This document shows, piece after piece, positions 1 through 8,348 of a DNA stretch of 64,000 nucleotides. A model generated the notes under the pieces. The model had not been told where the DNA came from, did no database searches, and saw only the letters and a list, made by a program, of their open reading frames with translations. The stretch is from the NCBI GenBank assembly GCA_036675815.1, contig JAKFEE010000021.1:310001-374000 (forward strand). The letters are read 5' to 3'. The position numbers were made by a program, and so were the translations under genes. The first letter of the stretch is position 1. Every line of letters starts with the position of its first letter. Source of the DNA: JAKFEE01 sp036675815 (GTDB taxonomy: Bacteria; Pseudomonadota; Alphaproteobacteria; Rhodospirillales; Magnetospirillaceae).

Positions 1-417
1 CTCCTCGCCGATCCGACGGTAACCAAGCTGTTTCACTTCGCGCGGTTCGACTTGGCGATGATCCGCCGCCATCTCGGCGTGGTTTGCGCCCCGGTCTACT
101 GCACAAAGATCGCCTCGCGTCTCACCCGCACCAACACCGACCGCCATGGCCTCAAGGACCTGTGCCGCGACCTGCTGGGTGTGGAACTGTCGAAACAGCA
201 GCAAACCTCCGACTGGGGGACCGAACGGCTTTCGGCCGAACAGGTGGCATACGCCGCCTCCGACGTGCTGCACCTCCACGCACTCAAGGCGCGGCTCGAC
301 GCCCTTCTCGATCGCGAAGGCCGGCGCGACCTGGCCGAAGCCTGCTTCCGGTTCCTCCCCGATCGCGCCGCACTCGACCTTGCCGGGTGGGAACACGAAG
401 ACATCTTCACCCATTGA
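1..417 (+). CDS. rnd: RNase D-like 3'-5' exonuclease (C-terminal part; start lies upstream of the window)
   Basis: The reading frame is open from base 1 to the stop at 415-417 and encodes the last 138 residues of a DEDD-family exonuclease. Visible motifs are KLFHFARFDLAM (the Exo II region, with its aspartate) and YAASDVLHLHAL (Exo III, Y and D), the conserved parts of the RNase D catalytic domain. No HRDC domain follows, so this resembles the short single-domain RNase D-like proteins common in alphaproteobacteria rather than the long E. coli enzyme. Such enzymes trim RNA 3' ends in the cytoplasm; the exact substrate cannot be told here. It reads toward kdsD, 79 nt downstream, and may be co-transcribed with it. 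Confidence 0.85.
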   Translation, partial: LLADPTVTKLFHFARFDLAMIRRHLGVVCAPVYCTKIASRLTRTNTDRHGLKDLCRDLLGVELSKQQQTSDWGTERLSAEQVAYAASDVLHLHALKARLDALLDREGRRDLAEACFRFLPDRAALDLAGWEHEDIFTH

Positions 418-496
418 TCACCGGCACAGTGGTTGCATCGGCAGGCGCCGACGGCGCATACTGCGGCGCAGCACCGGCCCCGGCATCGAGGACCAT

Positions 497-1480
497 GTGA
501 GCAAGCGGGAGATCATCACGTCGCATGAGGAGGCGGGCCTGGCATCCGGGCGGCGTGTCCTGCGCATCGAGGCCGAGGCGCTGGACACCCTGGCCCAGGC
601 CCTCGACGGCTCGTTTACGTCCGCGCTCGATCTGCTGATCGCGGTCACGGGGCGGGTGGTGGTGACCGGCATCGGCAAGAGCGGTCACGTGGCGCGAAAG
701 ATCGCCGCCACCTTGGCCTCGACCGGCACCCCCGCCTTCTTTGTCCATCCGGCCGAAGCCAGCCACGGCGATCTTGGCATGGTGACCGAACAGGACGCCA
801 TCCTGGCGCTGTCGAATTCCGGCGAGACCGCCGAGCTGGGCGATGTCGTCGCCTATAGCCGGCGGTTCGGCATTCCGCTGGTGGCCATGACCAGCCGTGC
901 CGACAGCTCCCTCGCCCAGACCGCCGACGTCGCTTTGGTGCTGCCGCCCGCCGCCGAAGCCTGCCCGATCGGCCTGGCGCCGACGACGTCGACGACCCTG
1001 ATGCTGGCCCTCGGCGATGCCCTGGCCGTCGCATTGCTCGAGCGCCGCGGGTTCTCGGCGGCCGAGTTCCGCGTCTTCCATCCGGGGGGGCAACTGGGCC
1101 GGCGGTTGCTCAAGGTCGCCGACCTGATGCACGGCGGCGACGCCGTGCCCGTGGTGCCGGCGACGATGCCGATGGGGGAGGCTTTGCTCATCATCACCGC
1201 CAAGAGCTTCGGTTGCGTCGGAGTTGTCGATGCGGGCGGCAAGCTGGCCGGCGTCGTCACCGACGGCGATCTGCGGCGCCACCTCGCCCCGAGCCTGTTG
1301 CAGATGACCACCGGCGACGTGATGACGGCCCACCCGAAGACGGTGCCGCCGAATCTGTTGGCCGTCGAGGCCCTGGCGATGATGAATGCCTGCGCCATCA
1401 CCAGCCTATTCGTCGTCGAGGATGAGGTCCCGGTGGGCATTCTCCATATTCATGACTGCCTACGTGCGAGGCTGATGTGA
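497..1480 (+). CDS. kdsD: D-arabinose 5-phosphate isomerase (KdsD/KpsF type)
   Basis: The 327-residue protein matches the length of E. coli KdsD. It has an N-terminal SIS sugar-isomerase domain (GIGKSGHVARKIAATLASTG, then LALSNSGET) and two C-terminal CBS repeats (around DLMHGGDAVP and DVMTAHPKTV). It converts ribulose 5-phosphate to arabinose 5-phosphate, the first step of Kdo synthesis for lipopolysaccharide. The frame is open much further upstream, but the GTG at 497 has a GAGG ribosome-binding site at 488-491 and gives the expected N-terminus. It overlaps lptC by 4 nt (GTGA), so Kdo precursor supply and LPS export are one transcription unit. Confidence 0.95.
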   Translation: MSKREIITSHEEAGLASGRRVLRIEAEALDTLAQALDGSFTSALDLLIAVTGRVVVTGIGKSGHVARKIAATLASTGTPAFFVHPAEASHGDLGMVTEQDAILALSNSGETAELGDVVAYSRRFGIPLVAMTSRADSSLAQTADVALVLPPAAEACPIGLAPTTSTTLMLALGDALAVALLERRGFSAAEFRVFHPGGQLGRRLLKVADLMHGGDAVPVVPATMPMGEALLIITAKSFGCVGVVDAGGKLAGVVTDGDLRRHLAPSLLQMTTGDVMTAHPKTVPPNLLAVEALAMMNACAITSLFVVEDEVPVGILHIHDCLRARLM

Positions 1481-2139
1481 GCGGCAGTGCGGTGAGCGGA
1501 GAGGATTATCGGCCACAACGGCCCGGCGCTGGACGGCGTGCCGCGTCGGTGCACCACTACACCCGCTACGTCGCGATCATGCGGCGGCTGCTGCCGGCGG
1601 TCGCCGTCGTGCTGGTGGCCATCATCGTCAGTTGGCCGCAGCTTCTGCCCGACAACCGGGTCCAGGTGGGCTACAGCGACGAAGACTTGGCCGACATGGG
1701 TCGCCACAGCCTGTCGATGGTCAACCCGCGCTACTATGGCGTCGACGGCCAGATGCGCCCCTACAGCATCTTCGCCGAGGCGGCCAAGCAGTCGCCGGGC
1801 CAGATCATCAACCTCGATCAGCCGCGCGCCGACATGAAACTGAAGGACGGCGGTAACGTCCTCTTGGATGCGCGCCATGGCACCTATCAGCAGGAGGAGC
1901 AGCGGCTGCAGCTGCGCGGCGACGTCAATCTGTCCCAGGACTCCGGTTACGAGATCCATACCCAGTCGGCGACGATCGACCTTATGGCAGGTACGGCCGA
2001 GGGCCATGAGCCCGTCGATGGGCATGGCCCCTCCGTCCAGCTTGAGGGCGAGGGCTTTCGCCTGATAGAGCGAGGGCAGACCATTTTCCTGACCGGCAAG
2101 AGTCACGTCGTGCTCAATCCCACGCCTAAAGCGCCATGA
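1477..2139 (+). CDS. lptC: LPS export ABC transporter periplasmic protein LptC
   Basis: The 220-residue protein has a basic N-terminal stretch of about 35 residues, one membrane helix (RRLLPAVAVVLVAIIVSW) and a periplasmic beta-jellyroll domain, the architecture of LptC. LptC is anchored in the inner membrane with LptBFG and passes LPS to LptA. It starts with GTG at 1477, overlapping the kdsD stop by 4 nt, and its stop overlaps the lptA start (ATGA at 2136-2139). The cytoplasmic N-terminal tail is longer than in E. coli LptC; the internal ATG at about residue 35 is an alternative start, but the overlap favours GTG. Confidence 0.9.
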   Translation: MSGSAVSGEDYRPQRPGAGRRAASVHHYTRYVAIMRRLLPAVAVVLVAIIVSWPQLLPDNRVQVGYSDEDLADMGRHSLSMVNPRYYGVDGQMRPYSIFAEAAKQSPGQIINLDQPRADMKLKDGGNVLLDARHGTYQQEEQRLQLRGDVNLSQDSGYEIHTQSATIDLMAGTAEGHEPVDGHGPSVQLEGEGFRLIERGQTIFLTGKSHVVLNPTPKAP

Positions 2140-2996
2140 GAACCTTCCGACGCGCCCTCGTGGTCGCCGCCGCCATCGTCTCGCTGGCGCTACCCGCCGA
2201 AGCCGGCTTCGATTTCGCCAGCCGCGAAGCGCAGGGCCCGGTCCAGGTGTCGGCCGACCAAGGCATCGAATGGAACCGGGGCAGCAAGGTGTTCATCGCG
2301 CGCGGCAATGCCGAGGCGACCCGCGGCAATGTCACCGTGACCGGCGACGAGCTGCACGCCTATTACCGCGAAAGCCAGGCCGGCGACACCGAGATCTATC
2401 GCGTCGAGGCCTATGGCGTGGTCACCATCGCCACCCCCACCGAGACCGCCACCGGCAATTTCGCTTCATACGATATCGACGGGGCCAAACTGACGCTCAA
2501 GGGTGCCCCGGCAAAGCTGGTCACCCCCACCGACACCGTCACCGCCACCGACAGCATCGAGTACAGCGAGCTGACGCGTCTGGCCGTGGCCCGTGGTGAT
2601 GCTCTGGCCAGCCGCGCCGATCGGCGCGTACGCGCCGACATCCTGACCGCCCGCTTCGAAGAGGATGCCAATGGCCGGCTGGTTCTGCAGAAGGCCGATG
2701 CCGTCGGCCACGTCGTGTTGACCACCGCTACCGAAGTAATCACCGGCGACAAGGGCGACTATAATGCCAAGACGGGTGTCGCCACGGTCACCGGGGCGGT
2801 CAAGATCACCCGCGAGGATAATCAACTGAATGGCGGCTACGCGCACGTGAACCTCAACAGCGGCATCAGCAGACTCTTTGCCGCGGCACCCGGCGCGCGT
2901 GGCAATGGCAAGCGCGTGCAGGGGCTGTTCGTTCCCCAGGACGGGCAGCAACCGCCCGCCGAGGGCGAGGGCGCCGGCCCCGAGCGGAGGCGCTGA
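2136..2996 (+). CDS. lptA: LPS transport periplasmic protein LptA (OstA-like)
   Basis: The 286-residue protein begins with a signal peptide (RRALVVAAAIVSLALPAEA, cleavage predicted after AEA) followed by OstA/LptA-type beta-jellyroll repeats such as GSKVFIARGNAEATRGNVTVTGDEL and KADAVGHVVLTTATEVITGDKGDY. LptA forms the periplasmic bridge that moves lipopolysaccharide from LptC to LptD. At 286 residues it is clearly longer than E. coli LptA (185), with two repeat blocks and a Pro/Glu-rich tail. It sits 4 nt inside lptC and 2 nt before lptB, as in other Lpt operons. Confidence 0.9.
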   Translation: MRTFRRALVVAAAIVSLALPAEAGFDFASREAQGPVQVSADQGIEWNRGSKVFIARGNAEATRGNVTVTGDELHAYYRESQAGDTEIYRVEAYGVVTIATPTETATGNFASYDIDGAKLTLKGAPAKLVTPTDTVTATDSIEYSELTRLAVARGDALASRADRRVRADILTARFEEDANGRLVLQKADAVGHVVLTTATEVITGDKGDYNAKTGVATVTGAVKITREDNQLNGGYAHVNLNSGISRLFAAAPGARGNGKRVQGLFVPQDGQQPPAEGEGAGPERRR

Positions 2997-2998
2997 CC

Positions 2999-3772
2999 AT
3001 GACCGAGGCAATGCATCCGCGCGGCGAAGGGCCGCGGCTCGTAGCCGACAACACGGGGCTTAGGGTCAACAATCTCGGCAAGCGTTACAAGCGCCGGCCC
3101 GTGCTGCGTGACGTCAGCATGAGTGTGCAGCGCGGCGAGGCGGTTGGACTGCTCGGCCCCAACGGTGCCGGCAAGACGACGTGCTTCTATTGCATCACCG
3201 GCCTGATTGCCCCCGACACCGGCAGTATCGCCCTCGACGGCGAGGACATCACCGGCTTGCCCATGTACCGCCGCGCCCGCCTTGGCATCGGCTATCTGCC
3301 GCAGGAGGCTTCGATCTTCCGCGGCCTGTCGGTCGAAAACAATGTCCGGGCGGTGCTGGAGGTGGTGGAGCCGGTGCGCGACAAGCGCGAGGCCATGCTG
3401 GAAACGCTGTTGGCCGAATTCTCGATCACCCACTTGCGGCGGGCACCGGCACTGGCGCTGTCGGGCGGCGAGAGACGGCGCGTCGAGATTGCGCGGGCGC
3501 TGGCCTCGCAGCCGAATTTCATTCTCCTGGACGAGCCGCTGGCCGGCATCGACCCGATCGCCATCGGCGACATTCGCGACTTGGTGGCGCATCTGAAGGA
3601 CCGCAATATCGGCGTCCTCATCACCGACCATAACGTACGCGAGACCCTGGAAATCGTGGACCGCGCCTACATCCTCCATGACGGTATGGTCCTGATGCAG
3701 GGGCCGCCGTCCGAGATCGTGGCACACGAGGGCGTGCGGCGCGTCTATCTCGGCGAGCGCTTCAGCCTCTGA
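2999..3772 (+). CDS. lptB: LPS export ABC transporter ATP-binding protein LptB
   Basis: This 257-residue ABC ATPase has Walker A GPNGAGKTT, the Q-loop segment YLPQEASIFRGL, signature LSGGERRRVEIARAL, Walker B FILLDEPLAGIDP and the switch His in ITDHNVRETL, the typical LptB set. It powers LPS extraction from the inner membrane with LptF and LptG, which are not in this window. An N-terminal extension of roughly 20 residues precedes the core (VNNLGKRYKRRPVLRDVS). It lies 2 nt after lptA and 9 nt before rpoN, the usual alphaproteobacterial order. Confidence 0.95.
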   Translation: MTEAMHPRGEGPRLVADNTGLRVNNLGKRYKRRPVLRDVSMSVQRGEAVGLLGPNGAGKTTCFYCITGLIAPDTGSIALDGEDITGLPMYRRARLGIGYLPQEASIFRGLSVENNVRAVLEVVEPVRDKREAMLETLLAEFSITHLRRAPALALSGGERRRVEIARALASQPNFILLDEPLAGIDPIAIGDIRDLVAHLKDRNIGVLITDHNVRETLEIVDRAYILHDGMVLMQGPPSEIVAHEGVRRVYLGERFSL

Positions 3773-3781
3773 GGGTCGGCC

Positions 3782-5248
3782 ATGGCGCTCGCTCCACGGC
3801 TCGATCTTCGCCACACCCAGGCGTTGGTGATGACGCCGCAGCTCCAGCAGGCGATCAAGCTGCTGCAGCTATCCAATCTCGAGCTCAGCGAGTTCGTCGA
3901 GCAGGAGCTCGAGCGCAACCCGCTGCTCGAACGGGACGACGACCACGGGCCTGCCGACGAACCGCCGCAGCCGGACGTCAAGGCCGCCGCCGACGAGCCT
4001 ATTCTGGAGATGGCGGCGCCGGGTCAGGCGGAAGCGCCGCTCGACATCGACTACGACAACACTTGGCAAGCCGACGCTGGGCTCGACGGCGGCGACTGGC
4101 GATCCCGGGGCGGCAGCGGAATCGACGATGGCGAAGACTATCTCGAACGGACGCTGAGCCGCGGCGTGACCTTGCGGGAACACCTGCTGGAACAGCTCAA
4201 CATCGACATCGATGACGCGGCCGACCGGCTGATCGGCGTGCACCTCATCGAAATGCTGAACGAAGCCGGCTACCTGATGGGCGGCCTTGACGAAGCCGCC
4301 GCCATGCTCGGCTGCGAGGCAGCCCGGATCGAGGCGGTTCTGGCACGGCTGCAGGGCTTCGATCCTTGCGGCGTGTTCGCCCGCAGCCTGGCCGAATGCC
4401 TTGCCATCCAGCTGCGCGAGCGCAATCGCCTCGACCCGGCGATGCAGGCCCTGCTCGACCATCTCGATCTGCTCGCCAAGCGCGACCTGCCGGGCCTGAT
4501 GCGGGCCTGCGGCGTCGATGCCGAGGATCTCGCCGACATGATCGGCGAGATCAAGGGGCTCAATCCCCGGCCGGCCGTCGCCTTCGATACCGAGATCGCC
4601 CAGCCGATCACCCCCGACGTGATCTTGCGCCGCGCCCCCGACGGCAGCTGGCTGGTCGAGCTACACAGCGACACGCTGCCGCGCGTCCTGGTCAACAGCC
4701 GCTATTATACGAAAGTGTCGGCGGCGGTGCGCAGCCGCGAAGACAAGGGATATCTGTCAGAGCAACTGCAATCGGCCAATTGGCTGGTAAAATCAATTCA
4801 TCAGCGCGCGACCACCATCCTGAAGGTGGCGAGCGAGATCGTACGCCAGCAGGACGCGTTCTTTCGATTGGGCATCCAGCACCTGCGGCCGCTGGTGCTG
4901 CGGGACATCGCCCAGGCGATCGGGATGCATGAGAGCACGGTGAGCCGGGTGACCACCAATAAATACATGACGACGCCGCGCGGCATGTTCGAACTGAAGT
5001 ATTTTTTCAGCCAGGCGATCGCCGCCGCTGCGGGGGGCGAGTCGCATTCGGCCGAGGCGGTGCGCCATCGCATCAAGGGCTTGATCGACAACGAGGAAGC
5101 CAGGAACGTGCTTTCGGACGATCGCATCGTCGACGTCCTCAAGGCGAATGGCGTCGACATCGCCCGGCGCACGGTGGCCAAATACCGCGAGGCGATGAAC
5201 ATCCCGTCGTCGGTGCAGCGTCGGCGCGAAAAGATGCTGGGTGTCTGA
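3782..5248 (+). CDS. rpoN: RNA polymerase sigma-54 factor RpoN
   Basis: The 488-residue protein has all sigma-54 regions: the Gln-rich region I (LRHTQALVMTPQLQQAIKLLQ), an acidic region II, the core-binding domain, the HTH (DIAQAIGMHESTVSRVTTNKYM) and the C-terminal RpoN box (ARRTVAKYREAMNIPSS). It directs transcription from -24/-12 promoters and needs enhancer-binding ATPases, typically for nitrogen, flagellar or other controlled genes. It follows lptB by 9 nt. In many relatives a ribosome hibernation factor gene (hpf) lies between rpoN and ptsN; here it is absent. Confidence 0.97.
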   Translation: MALAPRLDLRHTQALVMTPQLQQAIKLLQLSNLELSEFVEQELERNPLLERDDDHGPADEPPQPDVKAAADEPILEMAAPGQAEAPLDIDYDNTWQADAGLDGGDWRSRGGSGIDDGEDYLERTLSRGVTLREHLLEQLNIDIDDAADRLIGVHLIEMLNEAGYLMGGLDEAAAMLGCEAARIEAVLARLQGFDPCGVFARSLAECLAIQLRERNRLDPAMQALLDHLDLLAKRDLPGLMRACGVDAEDLADMIGEIKGLNPRPAVAFDTEIAQPITPDVILRRAPDGSWLVELHSDTLPRVLVNSRYYTKVSAAVRSREDKGYLSEQLQSANWLVKSIHQRATTILKVASEIVRQQDAFFRLGIQHLRPLVLRDIAQAIGMHESTVSRVTTNKYMTTPRGMFELKYFFSQAIAAAAGGESHSAEAVRHRIKGLIDNEEARNVLSDDRIVDVLKANGVDIARRTVAKYREAMNIPSSVQRRREKMLGV

Positions 5249-5268
5249 CGACACGAGCCGCGCTCGCC

Positions 5269-5297
5269 TTGACAGCCGAGGCCCCCGGAACTATTGT
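5269..5297 (+). promoter_or_regulatory. Sigma-70-type promoter for ptsN
   Basis: TTGACA (5269-5274) and TATTGT (5292-5297) are separated by exactly 17 nt, close to the housekeeping consensus. It starts 21 nt after the rpoN stop and would give a leader of roughly 125 nt before ptsN, so ptsN need not rely on read-through from the lpt-rpoN operon. Confidence 0.6.
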
Positions 5298-5429
5298 CCG
5301 GCGCTTCGTTTGGATCGGCGGCCAGGCCCGCCCGGATGGCTGGGCGTCCGAGAGCGGCGGGCCGTTCAAAAGGTCCCAGGTGACCCTGGCCGCAACAGCG
5401 GCCCAGGCGATTGCCACTGAGGTTTCGCA

Positions 5430-5894
5430 ATGGACATTGCTGATCTGATCACTCCCTCGAGCGTCATTCCCAACCTGCGCGCCACCAGCAAGAAGCAGGC
5501 GCTGCAGGAGTTGGCCAAGCGGGCGGCGGAGCTGACCGGCCTGCATGAGCGCGCCGTCTTCGACGTCCTGCTCGAGCGCGAGCGGCTGGGCACCACCGGT
5601 GTCGGCAATGGCATCGCCATCCCGCACGGCAAGCTGGCCAATCTCGATCGCCTGCACGGGCTGTTCGCCCGGCTCGAGCGCCCGATCGCCTTCGATTCGA
5701 TCGACGAACAACCCGTCGATCTGATCTTTCTGCTGCTGGCGCCCGAATCGGCGGGGGCCGATCACTTGAAGGCGCTGGCGCGGGTTTCCCGCCTGTTGCG
5801 GGACAAGGGCATCTGCGAAAAGCTGCGCGGCACCGACAGCGCCGACGCGCTTTATGCGCTGCTGACCGAATCACCGGCGAGCCGCGCCGCCTGA
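5430..5894 (+). CDS. ptsN: PTS IIA-like nitrogen regulatory protein PtsN (EIIA-Ntr)
   Basis: The 154-residue PTS EIIA type 2 domain has the phosphorylatable histidine in GNGIAIPHGKL (His66). PtsN is the end point of the PTS-Ntr phosphorelay (PtsP-PtsO-PtsN). It does not transport sugar but modulates potassium transport, nitrogen or carbon responses and sometimes stringent control. Its position just after rpoN is conserved in proteobacteria. The two genes are separated by 181 nt holding a good promoter, so PtsN dosage can be set independently of sigma-54. Confidence 0.93.
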   Translation: MDIADLITPSSVIPNLRATSKKQALQELAKRAAELTGLHERAVFDVLLERERLGTTGVGNGIAIPHGKLANLDRLHGLFARLERPIAFDSIDEQPVDLIFLLLAPESAGADHLKALARVSRLLRDKGICEKLRGTDSADALYALLTESPASRAA

Positions 5895-5949
5895 GGCGGA
5901 CGCAGTCCGGCGCGGATTCCATGAAATCCTTGAACATGGGGAAGTGTGC

Positions 5950-7056
5950 ATGGCGAAAAAGCTGCTGATCCTGCCTGGCGACGGCATCGGCGTCGAAGTG
6001 ATGGCGCAGGTCCGTCGCATCATCGACTGGATGGCGAAGCGCCGCGATGTGCAGTTCGAGGTGGGGGAAGGCTTGATCGGCGGCGCCGCCTATGACGCGT
6101 CCGGCACGCCGCTCGCCGACGAGACCCTGGCCGATGCCATGGCCGCCGACGCCGTGCTGCTGGGCGCGGTGGGCGGTCCCAAGTGGGACGACTTGCCCTT
6201 CGACAAGAAGCCCGAGCGTGGCCTGCTCAAGATCCGCAAGGAGATGGGCCTGTTCGCCAATCTACGCCCGGCCGTGGTGTTCGACGCCCTGGTCGACGCC
6301 TCGACCCTGAAGGCCGAGGTCGTGCAGGGCCTCGACGTCATGATCGTGCGCGAACTGACCGGCGGCCTGTATTTCGGCGAGCCGCGCGGCATCGAGACGC
6401 TGCCCGACGGCCAGCGCAAGGGCGCCAACACCCTCACCTACACCACCAGCGAGATCCAGCGCATCGGCCGCGTCGCCTTCGAACTGGCGCGCAAGCGCAA
6501 CAAGAAGCTGTGCTCGGTCGACAAGGCCAATGTCCTGGAATGCACGGTGCTGTGGCGCGAGGAGATGATCAAGCTGCAGCAGACCGAGTATCCCGACGTC
6601 GAGCTGAGCCACATGTATGTCGACAACGCGGCGATGCAGCTGGTGCGCAACCCCAAGCAATTCGACGTGATGGTCACCGAAAACATGTTCGGCGACATCC
6701 TCTCGGACTGTGCCGCCATGCTCACGGGTTCGCTCGGCATGCTGCCCTCGGCCAGCCTCGGTGCCGCCGACGCAGCGGGCAAGCGCCGCGCCCTGTACGA
6801 ACCGGTGCACGGCTCGGCCCCCGACATCGCCGGCAAGGACATGGCCAACCCGCTGGCCACCATCCTCAGCTTCGCCATGATGCTGCGCTATTCGTTCAAC
6901 ATGGACGCGGATGCCGGGCTCATCGAGCAGGCGGCGAAAAATGTCCTGAACGGTGGCCTGCGCACCGCCGACATCATGCAGCCGGGCAAGGCCCGCGTAT
7001 CCACTACGGTCATGGGCGAGGCCCTGGTCCGCGAGTTGGACAAGCTGCACGGCTGA
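5950..7056 (+). CDS. leuB: 3-isopropylmalate dehydrogenase
   Basis: The 368-residue protein carries decarboxylating-dehydrogenase motifs: GDGIGVEVMAQV at the N-terminus, the substrate-binding arginines in ERGLLKIRKEMGLFANLRP, YFGEPRG, and the metal and NAD segment VTENMFGDILSDCAAML with EPVHGSAPDIAGKD. It oxidises 3-isopropylmalate to 2-ketoisocaproate (after decarboxylation) in leucine synthesis, in the cytoplasm. A GTG six bases upstream (5944) is in frame, but the ATG at 5950 has GGGGAA at 5938-5943 correctly spaced. leuC and leuD are not nearby. A terminator at 7215-7243 ends the unit. Confidence 0.96.
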   Translation: MAKKLLILPGDGIGVEVMAQVRRIIDWMAKRRDVQFEVGEGLIGGAAYDASGTPLADETLADAMAADAVLLGAVGGPKWDDLPFDKKPERGLLKIRKEMGLFANLRPAVVFDALVDASTLKAEVVQGLDVMIVRELTGGLYFGEPRGIETLPDGQRKGANTLTYTTSEIQRIGRVAFELARKRNKKLCSVDKANVLECTVLWREEMIKLQQTEYPDVELSHMYVDNAAMQLVRNPKQFDVMVTENMFGDILSDCAAMLTGSLGMLPSASLGAADAAGKRRALYEPVHGSAPDIAGKDMANPLATILSFAMMLRYSFNMDADAGLIEQAAKNVLNGGLRTADIMQPGKARVSTTVMGEALVRELDKLHG

Positions 7057-7104
7057 GGATCGGTCCTTAGCGAGATGCGGTCAGGTGGAACCAGCTTCTT
7101 TTCC

Positions 7105-7160
7105 GTCACCCCCGGGCTTGACCCGGGGGTCCATGGATTGCCGGGTCAAGCCCGGCAATG
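7105..7160. repeat. Inverted pair of GC-rich palindromic repeats after leuB
   Basis: Two hairpins lie side by side: CCCCCGGG-cttga-CCCGGGGG (7109-7129) and GCCGGG-tcaag-CCCGGC (7140-7156). Together they form a larger inverted repeat centred on CCATGG (7131-7136), each half beginning with GTCA at its outer end. This looks like a dispersed intergenic repeat family of the kind common in Rhodospirillales; it is unrelated in sequence to the GGAG-headed REP family elsewhere in the window. Confidence 0.7.
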
Positions 7161-7214
7161 ACGAATTAAGAGGGAGAGCACACCTGAATTCATCACACTC
7201 TCGAGCCCTTTACG

Positions 7215-7243
7215 AAACCCCGACCGCGAGGCCGGGGTTTTTT
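7215..7243 (+). terminator. Rho-independent terminator of leuB
   Basis: AAACCCCG (7215-7222) pairs with CGGGGTTT (7233-7240) around a 10-nt loop and is followed by a T run (7238-7243). It sits between the convergent leuB and the small minus-strand gene at 7246-7494, and the A run on its other side may let it work weakly in both directions. Confidence 0.8.
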
Positions 7244-7245
7244 AG

Positions 7246-7494
7246 TCATTGCACGTGGTCGCGGGCGTCGGCGTGCCCGCCTTGCTTGGCGCAGTTGGCG
7301 CAGCAATACATTTCCGGCCCCGCTTCGATACCGTGGCCGATGATGCGCATCCCACAGTGCGCACAGGTGGGCGCCATCATGTGGATGGCGCATTCGAAGC
7401 TGTCGAAAGTGTGGCGTTCACCGCCCCGCATCACCTCGAACGCCTTGTCGTAGTCGTTGCCGCAGGTCTCGCAGCGGGCCATCGCCCCCTCCAT
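7246..7494 (-). CDS. Small Cys/His-rich, probably zinc-binding protein
   Basis: The 82-residue soluble protein has cysteines arranged as CETC (8, 11), Cys35, CAHC (44, 47) and CCANC (64, 65, 68), with several histidines, and no signal peptide. The pattern HTFDSFECAIH-x5-CAHCG followed by YCCANCAK resembles small metallothionein-like or TRASH-type zinc-binding proteins, but I cannot assign a precise family. A second ATG four codons in (residue 5) is an equally good start. It is convergent with leuB and divergent from the GntR regulator gene. A role in metal binding is inferred only from the cysteines. Confidence 0.7.
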   Translation of the reverse strand: MEGAMARCETCGNDYDKAFEVMRGGERHTFDSFECAIHMMAPTCAHCGMRIIGHGIEAGPEMYCCANCAKQGGHADARDHVQ

Positions 7495-7611
7495 GGTTGC
7501 CTGCCCGGTTCAACGCTGCCGCCGGCCATTTGTTCTGTGCGGGTTTCGGCGCGCGCCCAATGGGCGCGGCCGCTCGACCCACACCAATGGCCAGTATCTC
7601 GCACCGTGGCG

Positions 7612-7623
7612 ATCGTATACGAT
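7612..7623. promoter_or_regulatory. Perfect 12-bp palindrome, probable GntR operator
   Basis: ATCGTATACGAT is a perfect palindrome around a GTATAC core. Operators of FadR-subfamily (FCD-domain) GntR regulators often have this kind of short core. It lies 35 nt before the GTG chosen as start of the GntR gene, a natural place for autoregulation of the downstream operon. Confidence 0.45.
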
Positions 7624-7658
7624 TTCATCTGCATCGCATCCAGGGGCGGGATATTCCG

Positions 7659-8318
7659 GTGAGAAGTGCGGATCGGCTGAGGGAAGCGCTCGAGCGCGAG
7701 ATCGTCACCGGTGAACTGCCGCCGGGCAGCCGCCTGGACGAGCCGATGCTGGTGCGCCGCTTCGGCGTCTCGCGGACGCCGGTACGCGAGGCCCTGAACC
7801 AGCTTTCCGCCATGGGTTTGGTGGAGATGCGCCCGGCCCGCAGCCCGATCGTCGCCAGCCTCACCGTCCAGGACCTCCTCGATGCCTTCGAGGTGATGAC
7901 CGAACTGGAGGGGCTGTGTGGGCGGCTGGCGGCGCGACGCGCCACCGATGCCGACCGCGCGGCGCTGGTGCGGCTCCACGATTCGGCCGCCGGTGCCGCC
8001 GCCGCGAACGCCGCCGACTCTTACTACGAAGCCGATGCGGCCTTTCATGAGGCCCTGTACGGCGCCGCCCACAACCGGATACTGGAAAGCCAGCTGCGCA
8101 CCCTGCGCCGGCGCTTCGGCCCCTATCGCCGCAAGCACTTCGGCTGGCGTGGGCGCATCGGCCAGTCGTACCAGGAACATGCCAACATCGTCGCCGCCAT
8201 CCAGGCCGGCGATCCCGAGGCCGCCGAGGCGGTGGTGCGGGCCCATGTCACCATGAATGGCGACGTGTTGGCCGATTTCCTGCGCGGCCTCACCGAGGCC
8301 GTATGCGAGCCGGGCTAA
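7659..8318 (+). CDS. GntR-family transcriptional regulator (FCD/FadR subfamily)
   Basis: The 219-residue protein has an N-terminal winged HTH (LREALEREIVTGELPPGSRL, then LVRRFGVSRTPVREALNQL) and a C-terminal all-helical FCD ligand domain with the usual metal or effector residues (EADAAFHEAL, QEHANIVAA, VRAHV). The frame is open back to 7497, but those residues look non-coding and overlap the palindrome at 7612-7623, so the GTG at 7659, preceded by the G-rich stretch 7642-7650, is preferred. It heads an operon with two dehydrogenases and a TRAP transporter and most likely represses it until a carboxylate inducer binds. Confidence 0.88.
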   Translation: MRSADRLREALEREIVTGELPPGSRLDEPMLVRRFGVSRTPVREALNQLSAMGLVEMRPARSPIVASLTVQDLLDAFEVMTELEGLCGRLAARRATDADRAALVRLHDSAAGAAAANAADSYYEADAAFHEALYGAAHNRILESQLRTLRRRFGPYRRKHFGWRGRIGQSYQEHANIVAAIQAGDPEAAEAVVRAHVTMNGDVLADFLRGLTEAVCEPG

Positions 8319-8348
8319 CCGGCCGAAGAAAGCACGGAGGATGACGTC

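Noticed and set aside
5381..5447. Short upstream frame overlapping the ptsN start
   Set aside because: A GTG-started 22-codon frame ends inside ptsN, but nothing beyond an open frame supports it and it lacks a clear ribosome-binding site.
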